Source: Sisyra terminalis | Taxonomy: Eukaryota; Arthropoda; Insecta; Neuroptera; Sisyridae | Assembly: GCA_958496175.1 (NCBI GenBank) | Contig: OY292280.1 | Location: 930,001-994,000 of the forward strand | Length of the DNA: 64,000 nt | Direction: 5' to 3' | Shown: piece after piece, positions 45,083 through 56,524 of the stretch | Layout: each line of letters opens with the position of its first letter | How positions within the stretch are numbered: position 1 is the stretch's first letter | Position numbers and translations under genes: made by a program | Notes under the pieces: generated by a model | Seen by the model: the letters and a program-made list of their open reading frames with translations, nothing else | Database searches by the model: none | What the model was told of the DNA's origin: nothing

Positions 45083-45859
45083 TTAGAGCACCCCCCGTTT
45101 CGGGGGGATGCTCAAATGGGAATGGGGAGAGTTTTGTATCGGAACATTTTGACAATGTTTGAGGGAATTGGGGTAGAGTCCGTGTGGCACGGTTATTAGT
45201 CCGTCCACGTCCTCGTTTGTCGTTGGGAAAATGTACACGCCAACGCCTCCGATATTTGTCGCGATTACCTGTTGAACGAAAATCGGACAAAACGTACCGT
45301 TACAAATGTTATCCAATTCAGAATATCCATCGACACATCGGCAAACTCTTGGAGCGCCCGCATTCGGGAGTCCATGTTCCGACGTCATGTTATTTTGAAC
45401 ACATGCACCCCCTTCGAGGCAATCTTTGTCGCTTATGCATGCATGGCCCACCCCTACACCAAAACAAAATGAAATTAATTAACGAATTCGAACAGCAATC
45501 GACAGATGTTACCCTTATATTTACTCGTGCACTGGCCATTATGAGGAGCCTTATTATCTCCACATAAGCAATGCAATTTTTTATCAATCGGGTCAGGGAC
45601 ACAACTCGTATTTTGAATTCCAGCACAATCTGATTCCACAGAACAATCTCGGCCGCGCACTATCCATAAAAAGAAGAAAAAAAACATTACTTAAACTCAT
45701 CCAGAAAAAGGACGAACACCTCGTATGATTTTTACCGATTGGAGTCGGTTGCGGATGATGTTGATTGTTGGGTTGCGATTTGCCGAAAGTTGTTAGAGCG
45801 ACCACATTCTGTAAGTTTGTGGTAACGACAAGAAAAAAAAATCCGTACGTGAAAATCAT
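45083..45859 (-). CDS. Short secreted cysteine-rich (EB-module-like) protein
   Basis: Exons 45859-45736, 45659-45513 and 45453 onward, joined through G|GTAAAA/TAG and G|GTAACA/TAG with consistent phase 1. The start at 45859 (MIFTYGFFFLVVTTNL) gives a signal peptide. The mature part has regular Cys spacing: RDCSVESDCAGIQNTSCVPD, LHCLCGDNKAPHNGQC, ACISDKDCLEGGACVQ, CRCVDGYSELDNIC, as in insect EB-module proteins. The 3' end is unsettled. Reading through exon 3 gives a stop at 45083. A strong donor (AACG|GTACGT, exon end near 45299) with an acceptor TTCGTTCAACAG 30-40 bases on would force another frame. The CpG-rich sequence around 45.2-45.5 kb agrees with a real exon. Function unknown; a GPI or membrane tail is not visible. 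Confidence 0.7.
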
Positions 45860-46334
45860 CGTTTTACAATTTCTTTCCCTCAGCCCACCAATGGTACCCG
45901 CACCGGAACAAAAACTTGCAAGAAAAACAACACTGGAAGTCTTGGAAGACTTGCTAGACTCGTTTTGCACTTGTATACGTTCCCGTTTTATCCTGTTCCA
46001 ACTGCGTTGTTTCAATGAAAACAAGAAACGGACACCTGTTCTCGCTTAAGGGTTGCTCACGACTTAAATACTTGTTTCTTACTACCCACCACCATCTACC
46101 ACGCTACAGATCAGCTACGTTTCAAGAATCGATTCAACTCATTCGCCTTCAACCCCTTCAATTCGCAAGATGCTTTCCAACGCAACCCTTTCAATTAACA
46201 ATTAAAATCTCATTTCACGTCATAAAAACTATTTTTAAACTTTCACATTTAACAAAAACCACTTCTAATCCAACGAAAATTATTTATAAACTCAAGACCT
46301 TGCAATTAACAATCCAAAAAAAATATATATTCAA

Positions 46335-46723
46335 CACTTTAAAAACTACCCTCCTAATCAAAAGTTTCATTGAAATTTATAACTCGTTCAATGATTAAGA
46401 ACCATTACATGAGAGGTCATAATTTTCTCCTGCTTTTCCTTATAACAAATATATTTTACTATTAAAATTCGCTTTGGTTGCTACACAATACAAAAACATC
46501 AATATCTAGCAACATTACATTCTCTATTTTGATTTAATTCCCAAAATATACTTAAAACTATAAAAACTACCCTCCTAATCAAAAGTTTCATTGAAATTTA
46601 AACCTCCTTCAATGATTAAGGACCATTATTAGAAAAATCACAGTTTTCTTTTGTTTTTCCTAATAAAAAATATATTGTACTATTGAAATTCGCCGTGGTT
46701 GTTGTACAATACAAAACATCAAG
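46335..46723 (+). repeat. Direct duplication, two units of about 165 bp
   Basis: AAAAACTACCCTCCTAATCA, AAAGTTTCATTGAAATTT, TCAATGATTAAG.ACCATTA, TTTTACTATT / TTGTACTATTGAAATTCGC and ACAATACAAAACATCAA occur in order in 46335-46503 and again in 46556-46723, separated by an FB-A fragment (46488-46550). Confidence 0.8.
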
Positions 46724-46740
46724 CAATCAAATAAAAATTT

Positions 46741-46975
46741 TCCTCAAGTCCCGTTTAGCGACCTCAATATTCGACAACAGTGCATTTTCTATTGTGATTT
46801 TAACTTAATTTGCAAATAAATCAGATTATAATAAAAAATTGGCAACAAAAGAAAAAAATTATACAATAGTAAAGATGAATTACCATAAAAATCGCTAGTT
46901 ACACTACAAACAAAAGAGAAAATGCGACGTTGCCATATATTGACCAACAAAAATGGGACATAAGCTCAAAATTTA
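46741..46975. mobile_element. FB-A element
   Basis: CCTCAAGTCCCGTTTAGCGA, CAACAGTGCATTTTCTATTG on the left; AATGCGACGTTGCCATATAT, TGGGACATAAGCTC on the right. The centre has AGATTATAATAAAAAATTGG and AACAAAAGAAAAAAATTATA. Confidence 0.65.
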
Positions 46976-47026
46976 AATGGTTTCAAATGTCTTCAATAAC
47001 ATTTTTGAACAAAGTAATGGATAACT

Positions 47027-47250
47027 CGGACCAAATCCCTTTTAAGTCGACCAATATCTGTCAACGTTGTATTTTATACTTTGTTTATAATTTAATTCGT
47101 GAAAAAATCGGCCCATACTGAATATTTACCCAAAAAAAGAAAATTACACCATATGAGAACTGAATCATCATTAAAAAACGAGAATAGAATAAAAAACAAA
47201 GTTTAAAATGCAACGTTGCCAAGTATTGACCGATCTAAAAGGAGCTTAAA
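47027..47250. mobile_element. FB-A element
   Basis: Left arm CAAATCCCTTTTAAGTCGAC, CTGTCAACGTTGTATTTTAT; right arm AAAATGCAACGTTGCCAAGT, GACCGATCTAAAAGGAGCTT. Confidence 0.7.
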
Positions 47251-47439
47251 CCCATTTTTGAATAAATTAACAAAATACTTATTTAATTCCTATAACTCTA
47301 TTTCTTTATTACAACAAGTTTCAACAGTCTTTGGCTGTCATCTTAAGGAAATATTTTATTGTATCAATAGTAAACAATCAATTATTCGTTACTTTATTAA
47401 CTGCAATTCGCAAAACAATGAAATAATATATTTTTGGCC

Positions 47440-47540
47440 AATTTTAAGTTGCATTCTAACAAGGTTGATAGAAAAGCTAATATGTATGTAACAAAAAAGG
47501 ATAAATATAGCCGGTGATCAGACACGCTACGAAACGCTAC
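47440..47540. repeat. Dispersed repeat F (copy 3)
   Basis: GCATTCTAACAAGGTTGATA, GAAAAGCTAATATGTATGTA, GCCGGTGATCAGACACGCTA and CGAAACGCTACGC match copies at 2455 and 27290. Confidence 0.55.
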
Positions 47541-48445
47541 GCTAGTTCCGGAGTAAAATTTTTAACTAAAGCTTTAAACTTGGGTTTCGGAGTCAATGCT
47601 TCACTTTAGCTGCAATTTCGACTCCTTTTTAAATTTTACAATTTATGTAATTTTTTTCTGATCGAAGATTACTAATTTATACGTAAGTTACGCTAAATTT
47701 ATGAGATTCTAAAATAAAATATTGTTGTTCTTTATTTAACATGAAACTGTTAGGAGGTGGACAAAGTATAAACTTTGATGGTTCCGATTCCGGATCCTTA
47801 GCCCTCTTTTACACGAATTTTTCTTCCATTGCTAAACTACTACTTCTTAAAAATCATATAAATCTAGGTTTTTCATTTAAATTTTAAAATTATTGATAAA
47901 ATTACACTCCATTAATGGCGTAGTATTATAGCAATGATAGTGATGTCATAACGTGAAGATTTTTTTAATCTTTTCATCAACAACTCACCGTCATTTGTTA
48001 GAATATAAAGTTCACCAGGGAGAAATTGAGAGGATTTTTTGCCAATTACAAATCAGTTACCGAAAATTTGTTTATTTCGCCAAAGCCAAAAAGGCACTTG
48101 ATATATAAAAATTCTTAATTAAGACAATTGTGTCAATATGCATATAAAAGTAAATTGTATCAAATAACTTAATATATAACAACAAATATATAATCCGATA
48201 ATATTTTATAAGTTATACAAAACGTTTATGCCTATTTTGTACAATCAGTTTGAGATTCATGATCAAGTTTTTGGACGGTTTAGACGGTTTAATACTAGCA
48301 CAAAATTTTTAATGATGCACTAATCGGCTCATTAATCCTTATAATAATTAATAAGACCATTTGTCGTGATTATTTTTAAAATATATATATATATATAAAT
48401 GATTAATGATATGATATGCTTAAGACTAAGTCAAATACGATTGGT

Positions 48446-50349
48446 TTAAGGCCACAGAAGTTCGATATTTGGCGATTGCATTTCGGTGAAAATTTGGTAC
48501 TGGGAGTAAACGCAAGCCCAGCAATACATCTAAAAAGAAAAACATATTAGTTTCAAATAATTCATCAATTTTTCAATATATTTCTACATCATGATTATTA
48601 ATTTTAATTTGAGTACTAAAAATAAATATTTAACGCAATTATTGCTTTTGGTTTCCAAAAATCATAATTCTGGTTTTATCGGTTAGCCTAAGGAAGTAAA
48701 AATGTTTTCATTTTCGAATGATTATTTACGACTTTTACGTTAAAATTGATAGGGCTCTACATTTGGGGTCGATACTAAAGATACTGTAACCAATGGAGTT
48801 AATTTATCTACAAATAAAAAAAAGAATGACTTAAATCGGATCAGTGGATTTCAAGTGATCGAGCATTAAGCAAACAATACTATCTATGAAAATATTTTAT
48901 AATGTCAGATTACTCCAGATACATATTTCGGTTGCCCAGCAACCTTCTGTAGTGGTCATCAAACGGCATGCCATGGTTGCGTTAGTGGCTCATCACATTA
49001 CAACTATGGAAAGATTTAATGATCTGCGTCCGTAATACTTTTCGTTAGGATGGAGTGTAATGGGTTCTATACTAGTTAGTTTATACAATCAGTAGTAGTG
49101 TGGTAATAATACATGTTGATATCAACAAGAGGAACCATTTTTCTAATCAATACAATAACAGACAAAAATATATAGTTTGTAAATCGGCAAAGACAGAGAA
49201 CAAATATTGTAAACATTTATGTGAGAGTAAAATACAATTAGTGCCTTAAATTTGGGCTCATGTGTACTTTAGCACACCCACAAGCTGACAACGTTGAATT
49301 TTCGACTATTTTTTTAATTTAATTCACGATTAAATCGGTCCATAATGACAATTTAACCACAAAAGAGAGAATTATATCATATTAGAATTGAAATAGCAAA
49401 AATATCGCGAATTAAATTAAAAACAAAGTCGAAAATGCAACGTTGTTAGATTGTGGGTGTGTTAAAGTACACTTGAGCCCAAATTTGAATTAATTGATTG
49501 TTGATATGGTTTCAACTGTTATTTTGATTTCATTCAATTGACAATTTTTATCATGTGTTACCATATTTCACGGGAAGTTACTAGTTGATTGTAATCGATG
49601 TATTTTTACCGAACAAAAAGTATATTTTAAACTTTGTTACAAATTGAAAACTCACATTATAGATGGCCCAAATCCAGTCAATGATTCCATAGAGGGCAAC
49701 GTGCAGCTGAAATAAAATTTCTTTAGTAGTTATACTTGATGTGATATTAGATGTGTTCCAATGTAACATATTCTTAGCGTTTTATGTTAGCGTCTTTGTT
49801 TTATTTATGATCGAACCACTTGTTTGATTTAACAGTTTTCTGTAAGCATGTGAAAGACAAAGAAGCCAACATAAAACATTAGGGATGGTTGTGGAACGGG
49901 GTGTGATGAAATTGTCTTACATAGATGTAGTAACCATAGAATAGCCACAATCCAAAGAAAATTTGGAAGAGGATAAGTAGGGCGAATGAAATTAACCAGG
50001 GTAACATAAATCCACGATTACAAGCCCCGATTCCCACGATCATCAGGATGGACGAGAAAAACAAAACGACCAGGAAGGCAATGAACAAAGCGCCGTAAAG
50101 CTGCAAAGCTAAAATCGGTGATTAGTCGACAATTAGTCGATTTGTTAATGAGTGATGCTTACAGAAGCTAACGCTGGCTTCGAACAGAGGACTGTAGAGT
50201 TGACTAGAGTCGCCGCCCCGCATCATGTAAATGATCAATGTGATCAAAATGACGGATAATGCTCCGGTATAGACCGCCACACAATGGCTCCCGGTCTTTA
50301 CATTGTTGTTCCAAATACAAGGCGACCAGCACGAATGCAACATAACCAT
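48446..50349 (-). CDS. Four-TM membrane protein, LAPTM-like layout
   Basis: Four exons: 50349-50163, 50108-49921, 49706-49656 (51 nt) and 48529-48446. All joins are in frame; 510 nt, 169 residues. Residues 1-20 are Cys/Trp-rich ([20 protein letters not shown]). Four hydrophobic segments follow at about 22-43, 63-91, 97-125 and 126-151, then a short tail ending NIELLWP. The layout (CxxC-type cytosolic start, first TM preceded by KTG, last [23 protein letters not shown]) resembles LAPTM4-type or related insect tetraspan proteins of the endosomal/lysosomal system, but similarity is by layout only. The last intron is 1.1 kb and holds FB-A and FB-B pieces. The gene structure is well supported; the function is not. 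Confidence 0.8.
49253..49492. mobile_element. FB-A element in the tetraspan gene intron
   Basis: Left end AAATTTGGGCTCATGTGTAC, TTAGCACACCCACAAGCTGA; right end GTGGGTGTGTTAAAGTACAC, TTGAGCCCAAATTT. The ends pair perfectly for over 20 bp. Confidence 0.8.
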
Positions 50350-51105
50350 TTTGATAGACTCGAATGCTTCTTTGCAATATGTATTGACAATTACTTGTTA
50401 CCCACCAAATTCCACACCCAATCAATCACATAACCTAACAAAACTTTTCAAAACAATTACCAAATTATTTCAGACTTATTTTCAATAAACTAACATACCC
50501 AGACACCAAAACCAATCACATATGACAGTACGTCTTCGAAAATTCAATTGTTTTTTTCAATAATCAATCAACTTCGATTTGTAACACCTTTGAAATTTCT
50601 CTTATCGTTTAAATCGTTCGGCTCTTTTCGTCGGTGTTCGCGTCCGCCCAAACACCAACGAATCATCGTTTACAAACATGACAAAGAAAGGCATATATCA
50701 CATCTATAAGAATAACACGAGGCAGGCAATAAAGTAATTAAGCGGGAAGTCTAATCAGACTAATTAATTTAATTTCAAACAATTCCAATATCTTTTAATA
50801 TTTCATTAGAAAATCAGTCGAAAAGGTGGATGGAAATTCCAAAAAAATACCTATACTGTATTTAAATTTTTGAAACCATTCGGAATTTTGTAATTTTTCT
50901 TATGGTAATAAATATGCCCTTTAATTATTCATTGAAATCAAGCTCGACAGAAAAATAAAAAGCATTTTAATGATTTTAATTAGAAGTTATTATTTCAAAG
51001 TATCAATATATATAATTAAAATCATTAAGTAACCAACTGGTAGACAGCTGTCAGAAAAAAGTATCTTAGTTACTTTGCAGTAACTTAGTTACCTGAAAGT
51101 CAAGG

Positions 51106-51258
51106 TTTATAAAATACACAGGTGGCCTCATGGTGGCTACGTGACGTATCCAGAAGAAATTCGTACATATCTTCAGACTGATTAATTTCAAAATTCTTCA
51201 TATGACGTCATTTTTTTTTTTCTAATGGAGCAACCTGTGTAATTTACAAACCTTGTCT
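51106..51258 (+). mobile_element. 150-bp inverted-repeat element with TGACGTCA (copy 2)
   Basis: AAGGTTTATAAAATACACAG at the left end and CTGTGTAATTTACAAACCTT at the right end form the terminal repeats. Inside are GTGGCTACGTGACGTATCCA and TCATATGACGTCATTTTTTT. It is the same element as 11136-11287 in opposite orientation. Confidence 0.8.
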
Positions 51259-51454
51259 TAAAGTATCTAAGATACTCAATGGCGACTTTACCAATAGGCT
51301 GAAGCCGCTGAAACCTAGGACGGCAAATTTGGTCCAAAAATTTGCTAACCACAGGAAAATTAACATAATAATGGTAATAGAGAACAAATTGCGATTGATA
51401 GAATAAATGTAATATCGTTTTTAGAATGAAAATGTAGCGACAAAAGAGAAAATT

Positions 51455-51652
51455 ATACGGTTCAAGTCCATTTTAGCACACCCACAATCTGGCAGCGTTG
51501 CATTTTCGATTTTGTTTTTTATTCTATTCGCGATATTTTTGTTAATTCAATTCTAATATGGTATAATTCTCTCTTTTGTGGCTAAATTTTTATTATGGAC
51601 CGATTTAATCGCGAATTAAATTAAAAACAAAATGCTAAAATGAACTTGAACC
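51455..51652. mobile_element. FB-A element, right arm shortened
   Basis: GGTTCAAGTCCATTTTAGCA, ACCCACAATCTGGCAGCGTT on the left. On the right the core is deleted and GAATTAAATTAAAAACAAAA runs directly into TGCTAAAATGAACTTGAACC. Confidence 0.75.
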
Positions 51653-52757
51653 AAATAAAAGATACAGTTCTTCAGTGGCGGATTTACAAATTTACCGCCA
51701 GTAGGCTATTCAATTTTTGCCGCCTCTACTGACCTCTGAAATTCGATACCCTATTTCGCAACCATCCCTGTTAAAAGAGGATCAATTAAATTTATTGATT
51801 TTAAATGGTCTCTAATGATCTTTTTGAACAATTTTACCAACAGGTTGCTGCATTCTATGTAGATTGATAGAAAAGCTTAAAATATTATTGTATTGATATT
51901 TTTAATTTTGAGTCTGTAGGCAGCAGCCTACTTAAGTTCATATGGCCTCATAGGGACTCAATTGTCTGCTTAGATTTATCTCAAAAGTATTCCTGTTAAA
52001 AAGAGGCATTTTGAAATCATATAATTTAAAATAACTTTAAACGACTTCTAGTGTGATTTTAAACAATTAAAATACCTTTAAATACCATTTTTAACAGGAA
52101 TATGTAACCAGGATGAAACTAGAAATAACGTTGGGATTCAATAGTTCTAAGACCCAATGTAGAGGCCCTCGCTAGAGGGGTTTCAGAAATATGAAGAAAT
52201 TATTTAAATGCTTGAGGGGATTTTGGTACTTCTTCATGTGCGAAGCATTTACATTCACTATGTCCCTAATACGAAATACCCCGATGAATGAATAACGAAG
52301 AAGGGAGAACTGGGATGAAATTTTTTGAAGAAAATTCCGTTGACGTTTTTTCTCTTAACTCTTTATTTACTATTCAGATGGATCCCTTTGCCTCTTAGTA
52401 GGAATTTTCAAAGGAATGTAGCAAAATATATGAAGAAATGTTGAATTACCCCCTTTAGTAAAAAAAAAACTTATCAGTACAAAGTACTTATTTTACAAAA
52501 TTAAAAATTCTTTATCTTTATTATATGTACATGATAGTATATGCTCAGACAAATAAGTTTAATAAATTAATGAAGCCAGTTATCATTTGGTTCGTGATAA
52601 CATTAATATCAGCTTATGTAAAAGTTTCCTCGAATTATTTATTTCTTAATATAGTATCATGATGAACTCAATATGAAATAAGAATCAGGAACCAGTTTCT
52701 GGGAAACCCGAAATGTTTCGACCAAAATATGGTTTGGAAATTCCTGCTTTTAGGGTT

Positions 52758-55700
52758 TCAAAGATTGCATTCCATATTCCAATCGCCAGGAATCATATCC
52801 AATTTGATTTTGATGAAGTCATCCAGAGTGCAAGGTTTTGTACACTGGGGAATATCCAAATTGGTGAAGTGGGGTGTTTCGGCATTATCGCTGTATTTCA
52901 ATAAAACAGTCCAACTGTGGGGATGATCGAATGATGTTAAATTTTGGTGGAGTTCCAGAATAAATGTTGCTCCATAGTCAGGCTTCAATAGTCCTTCGAA
53001 ACCGAGGGTTTTCATTAAATGAATTATAGTTAAATCGTGGCCTGAGTATAAAAACATTTTTCGATTTGGTTTCAATGTGTCCAATTGTTTGGATTTAGAT
53101 TTTTCCACAATTTCCCGCAACAATGAACCTAAAACGGATTAACAAAGATTCTGAATTAATAGAGGTGGATATTCCAGGGTTCAGTTTCAACGTGTAACGT
53201 TGAATTCCGTAGAAATTAGATGAGTAATTTATTAGCACCGCTCTAGGGAATTCAACGTACAACGTTGAATCAAATAATTCGGGTTACAAATTTGTTCTTG
53301 TAATATCTGGATTGTCTGCCCTACTACGATTATATCTTCAAAATAGTTGGGAAAGTGGATTTTCGGGTTTGATTACCTCCTCGGATTCGTCGCATAAAAG
53401 GACTTGTCGAGAAAATTGAGAGGCTTTCCTTCGATAAGTTAAGTAACCTTTCTGGATAAATCGATTGGGTCCAGTTTGGTAATTTAAAACCGTATAAGTC
53501 TTCAATTTCTAACGTTGAAAAAAAATGTTCCACATCTGTAATTGTTTTATATTTTCCTCCGGCGTGTTTCGAAATATATTCGTACAAATCAATGTTTTGG
53601 GAATTCAGATTTTGGATGTACGTTGAATTGTAAGTGTTGGCCAATTCTAAATCATATCTGCTACATTTTTTCTTCATCGCTAAAATCTACAACAAAATGA
53701 GTTTTCAGTTGACGGGTCTCTTTCGAATCTTTTTAAACAGCTCCATATTGCACTCATGTCCTGTTTAGCGACATCAATATTTGGCAACGTTGCATTGTTT
53801 TCTTTGTTTTAATTTAATTCGCAACATTGCCACATATTAACGTCCTTAAAAGAGACATTGGTAAAATTTTGAGATAAAAAAAATAGTTTACATCTTATGA
53901 CCTACACAGATGGACTTCCAGATCAGGTGTTTTATAAAACTCCTATTTGTTTATCGACGCTTAGCGTTTTTTCATAATGATTACTTGATAGTTTATTTCT
54001 AAAACTAGTAGATTTGTAAAACAGCATAAAATGTAAATCAGATTGTAGATTTTTGCATTAAATTTTGTCACTCATGATTCTATGGGACATAACAATGAAA
54101 AACGTAGCGAAATGACAATTCAGCTAAACATCGTTCAGTCATTTTATAAAACATCTGATTTAGTAATTCAATTTGGGCAATACATTGACTAATAAAATAC
54201 TTTACTTTATCATTTTCGCGTGGAATTGTATGAACTGGAATTGGCTGCCAGAGAATAGATGAGTTCCAAATTTGATCCCCTTTTGGCGGATACAAACCAG
54301 CCAGAAGTGCCATAGCACTCATTATGCAACGATCAGCGTTGCTAGATTCCACATAAATATCACCACTTCGATAGGTTTCCGCCAAAAATGTCGAATATTC
54401 ATTCCGTAGTTTAGTACCCACTTGATACATTTGCTGGATTCCCCGCTAGAAACGATAAGTCTTATTATTTGTGCCCATATAGATCTAGAGAATCTAAAAA
54501 AAGACCGTTGAATTACTTCAACGTGGAACGTTGAATTTCATAGAAACATATCTAAAAAAGTCTATAATACAATCTTTTAGAATCCAGGGGTCTGATTTTA
54601 GGAAAGGTTGGGAGAAACTACTATAGCTCTTGACAAAATGCAATGGTATCTTAAATTTAATGAAACAAATTTCGACCCTCAATGTTTAATTCAACGTCAC
54701 ACATTAAATTGAACAATTCAACGGATTTGTTAGGTATAATTATAGATATATATGAGGTCATAATGGAAATTCACCAACAAAAGAGTAAAATATACGATAT
54801 TAGAATTGAATGAAAGAAAAAAATCGCAAATTAAATTAAAAACAATGTAGAAATTGCAACGTTGCCAGATATTGATATCGCTAAAAGGGACATGAGCCGT
54901 CAATTAAATCTATTATTTGAAAACTAGTATCTTTCTGGGAAATATTCATAGCCCATCACTGATAAAACTGACAAACGGCAACAATTGGCTATTGAATGAA
55001 AACGAAATGACAGTTGAAACCAATGACAACAAACAATTAGTTGAAAATAGAGGCAATAATTATTAGATTTGTATTAGTTTGACATGTATACGTTTACATT
55101 GTTAGTTCTCTGAATATGCTACCATACATACATTTGTCTATTATATTGACAATGAAAATAATAGTAGTGATTAAAATTACATCAAATTTCAATTACCACA
55201 ATAAATTATATCGATTAATCAATTATCACATAAATTTAGTCTTTTCGATCACCGAATCTCCATAAAATTACGTGTAAAATCAGAGTATTTTTAAATTGCA
55301 ATAACTTTTTAACGACTTAGTGAATCGGTTAAAAATTTTTACAGATGCTTTAGCATTAAATAAGAAACATTCTACTAAATTTTTAGTTGTCGGGTAGCCT
55401 TTTGGCATATCTTCATAGCGTCCTTAAATAGGTTTAAAATAGTAGATACTAGAATATTTGTATGTAGACGCTCATTTGTCCCAAATGAACTGATGGTAAT
55501 AAAATTTTGACGACATGTTTCTCCTTGTTAATTGGTAATGTGATCAAGTTTTAGACATCTTTTCTTTGGTGTTTAAAGGAAACTATTAGACATTTTCTTC
55601 TAAATTTTCTTAGTAGATATTTACTATATAGAATTTATCTTTTTTTTTTCTACTATCTTCTTTTGTAGCCCAATTGTCACATATTTTGAACCAAAAACTA

Positions 55701-56071
55701 CTGTGAGCTAGACAATTATATATTTTAATAAATGCATTTAGTGTCTTACTTTTGTAAGAGCTCCCAAACCATCCGGCCAGGTATTAGCCTGATAAGGGTC
55801 GTTTGGATAGACCGTTGTTGGAGTTCTGTCCCCATGGCGGAACAACTAAAATTTAATATTAATTAGACAAATTAAGAATCATGAATTGTAAGGGGAAACT
55901 TACGACAAATGCCAAACGTAGACTATCCAATTGCTTGACCGGAATATCGGAAGATGCATAAAATATAATCCCTGAATAGATCAAGATACTGATTATAACA
56001 GTGGCCATCATAGATAAAATGATTCCATACAATGAAGTGAGTTTTACTGAGTTCACATGATTTATCACCAT
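52758..56071 (-). CDS. Histidine acid phosphatase (lysosomal/prostatic type), membrane-anchored
   Basis: Five exons: 56071-55904, 55845-55750, 54445-54206, 53686-53377 and 53128-52758. Phases are consistent; 394 residues. It hydrolyses phosphate monoesters at acid pH through a phospho-histidine. Seen: one hydrophobic segment at about residues 12-36 (signal anchor or signal peptide); the RHGDRTP motif with Arg59, His60 (nucleophile) and Arg63; [20 protein letters not shown], the second conserved Arg region; [20 protein letters not shown]; and the proton-donor motif SGHDLT with His302 and Asp303. The C-terminal GDWNMECNL lacks a second membrane segment. N-glycosylation sequons are frequent (NST, NWT, NLS). 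Several introns carry repeats, including the paired TTCAACGT motifs. Relatives: Drosophila Acph-1, mammalian ACP2/ACPP, hymenopteran venom acid phosphatases. Family certain; compartment inferred. Confidence 0.95.
53186..53269. repeat. 84-bp inverted repeat with TTCAACGT motifs
   Basis: TTCAACGTGTAACGTTGAAT (53186) and TTCAACGTACAACGTTGAAT (53251) are each internally palindromic. Together with TTCC / GGAA they form a larger inverted repeat. A third, TTCAACGTGGAACGTTGAAT, is at 54518. All lie in acid phosphatase introns. Confidence 0.8.
53748..53880. mobile_element. FB-A element, centre deleted
   Basis: CACTCATGTCCTGTTTAGCG, TTTGGCAACGTTGCATTGTT on the left, TTTAATTTAATTCGCAACAT and CTTAAAAGAGACATTG on the right. 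It lies in acid phosphatase intron 3. Confidence 0.6.
54755..54900. mobile_element. FB-A right half element
   Basis: GTCATAATGGAAATTCACCA, ACAAAAGAGTAAAATATACG, AAATTGCAACGTTGCCAGAT, GCTAAAAGGGACATGAGC. The left arm is missing. It lies in acid phosphatase intron 2. Confidence 0.65.
55345..55425. repeat. Dispersed repeat piece, shared with 36443
   Basis: GCTTTAGCATTAAATAAGAA, ATTCTACTAAATTTTTAGTT, GTCGGGTAGCCTTTTGGCAT match 36443-36520. Confidence 0.6.
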
Positions 56072-56524
56072 TCTCTCGATCTTCTTTATGTTCTTGATCC
56101 TCGTGATTTCTCTTCCAAGTGATGCAGTTCTGCTTTATCTACTGAGTTCCATTTGGATTTCGAGATCTATCCATTTATCTGATAAAAATATATTGAAAAA
56201 ATGATCAACAATAAAAAAAAACATTGTGGAGATTATGAAACATGTTTATAATCATTGCTGATAATAAAATGACGTCTAATAATTGGCTATTATAAAAGTC
56301 TTAAATCCAGAAGTAGAGCTGAATGCAATTCATTCGTCATTCATTTTTTTTATAAACAAAAAAGTAACCAACAAAATAAAATTTGCAAAATAATCAATTT
56401 TTTCCAACATTTCTTGTATCATAATAAAAAAAGATGTAGAGGCATTTAAAAATCATTACATTTCAATGGCTTTAGTAACTTTTAACGACTTCTTATGGGG
56501 TTTTTCAACATTAAAAAGCCTTTC

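Larger units (their letters stand above)
46050..48445. other. Intergenic between cysteine-rich and tetraspan genes
   Basis: No gene. It contains a tandem duplication (46335-46723), two FB-A copies (46741-46975, 47027-47250), a piece of repeat F (47440-47540) and a short TA run near 48384-48398. Confidence 0.5.
50350..52757. other. Intergenic between tetraspan and acid phosphatase genes
   Basis: No gene was found. It contains the second TGACGTCA element (51106-51258), an FB-A copy (51455-51652), a hAT-like terminus (CAGTGGCGGATTTACA near 51674) and, close to 52638, a minus-strand AATAAATAA suitable as the acid phosphatase polyadenylation signal. Confidence 0.5.

Noticed and set aside
45184..46049. 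Long plus-strand frames opposite the cysteine-rich gene
   Set aside because: Antisense shadows of the minus-strand exons, which have signal peptide, Cys spacing and consistent splice sites.
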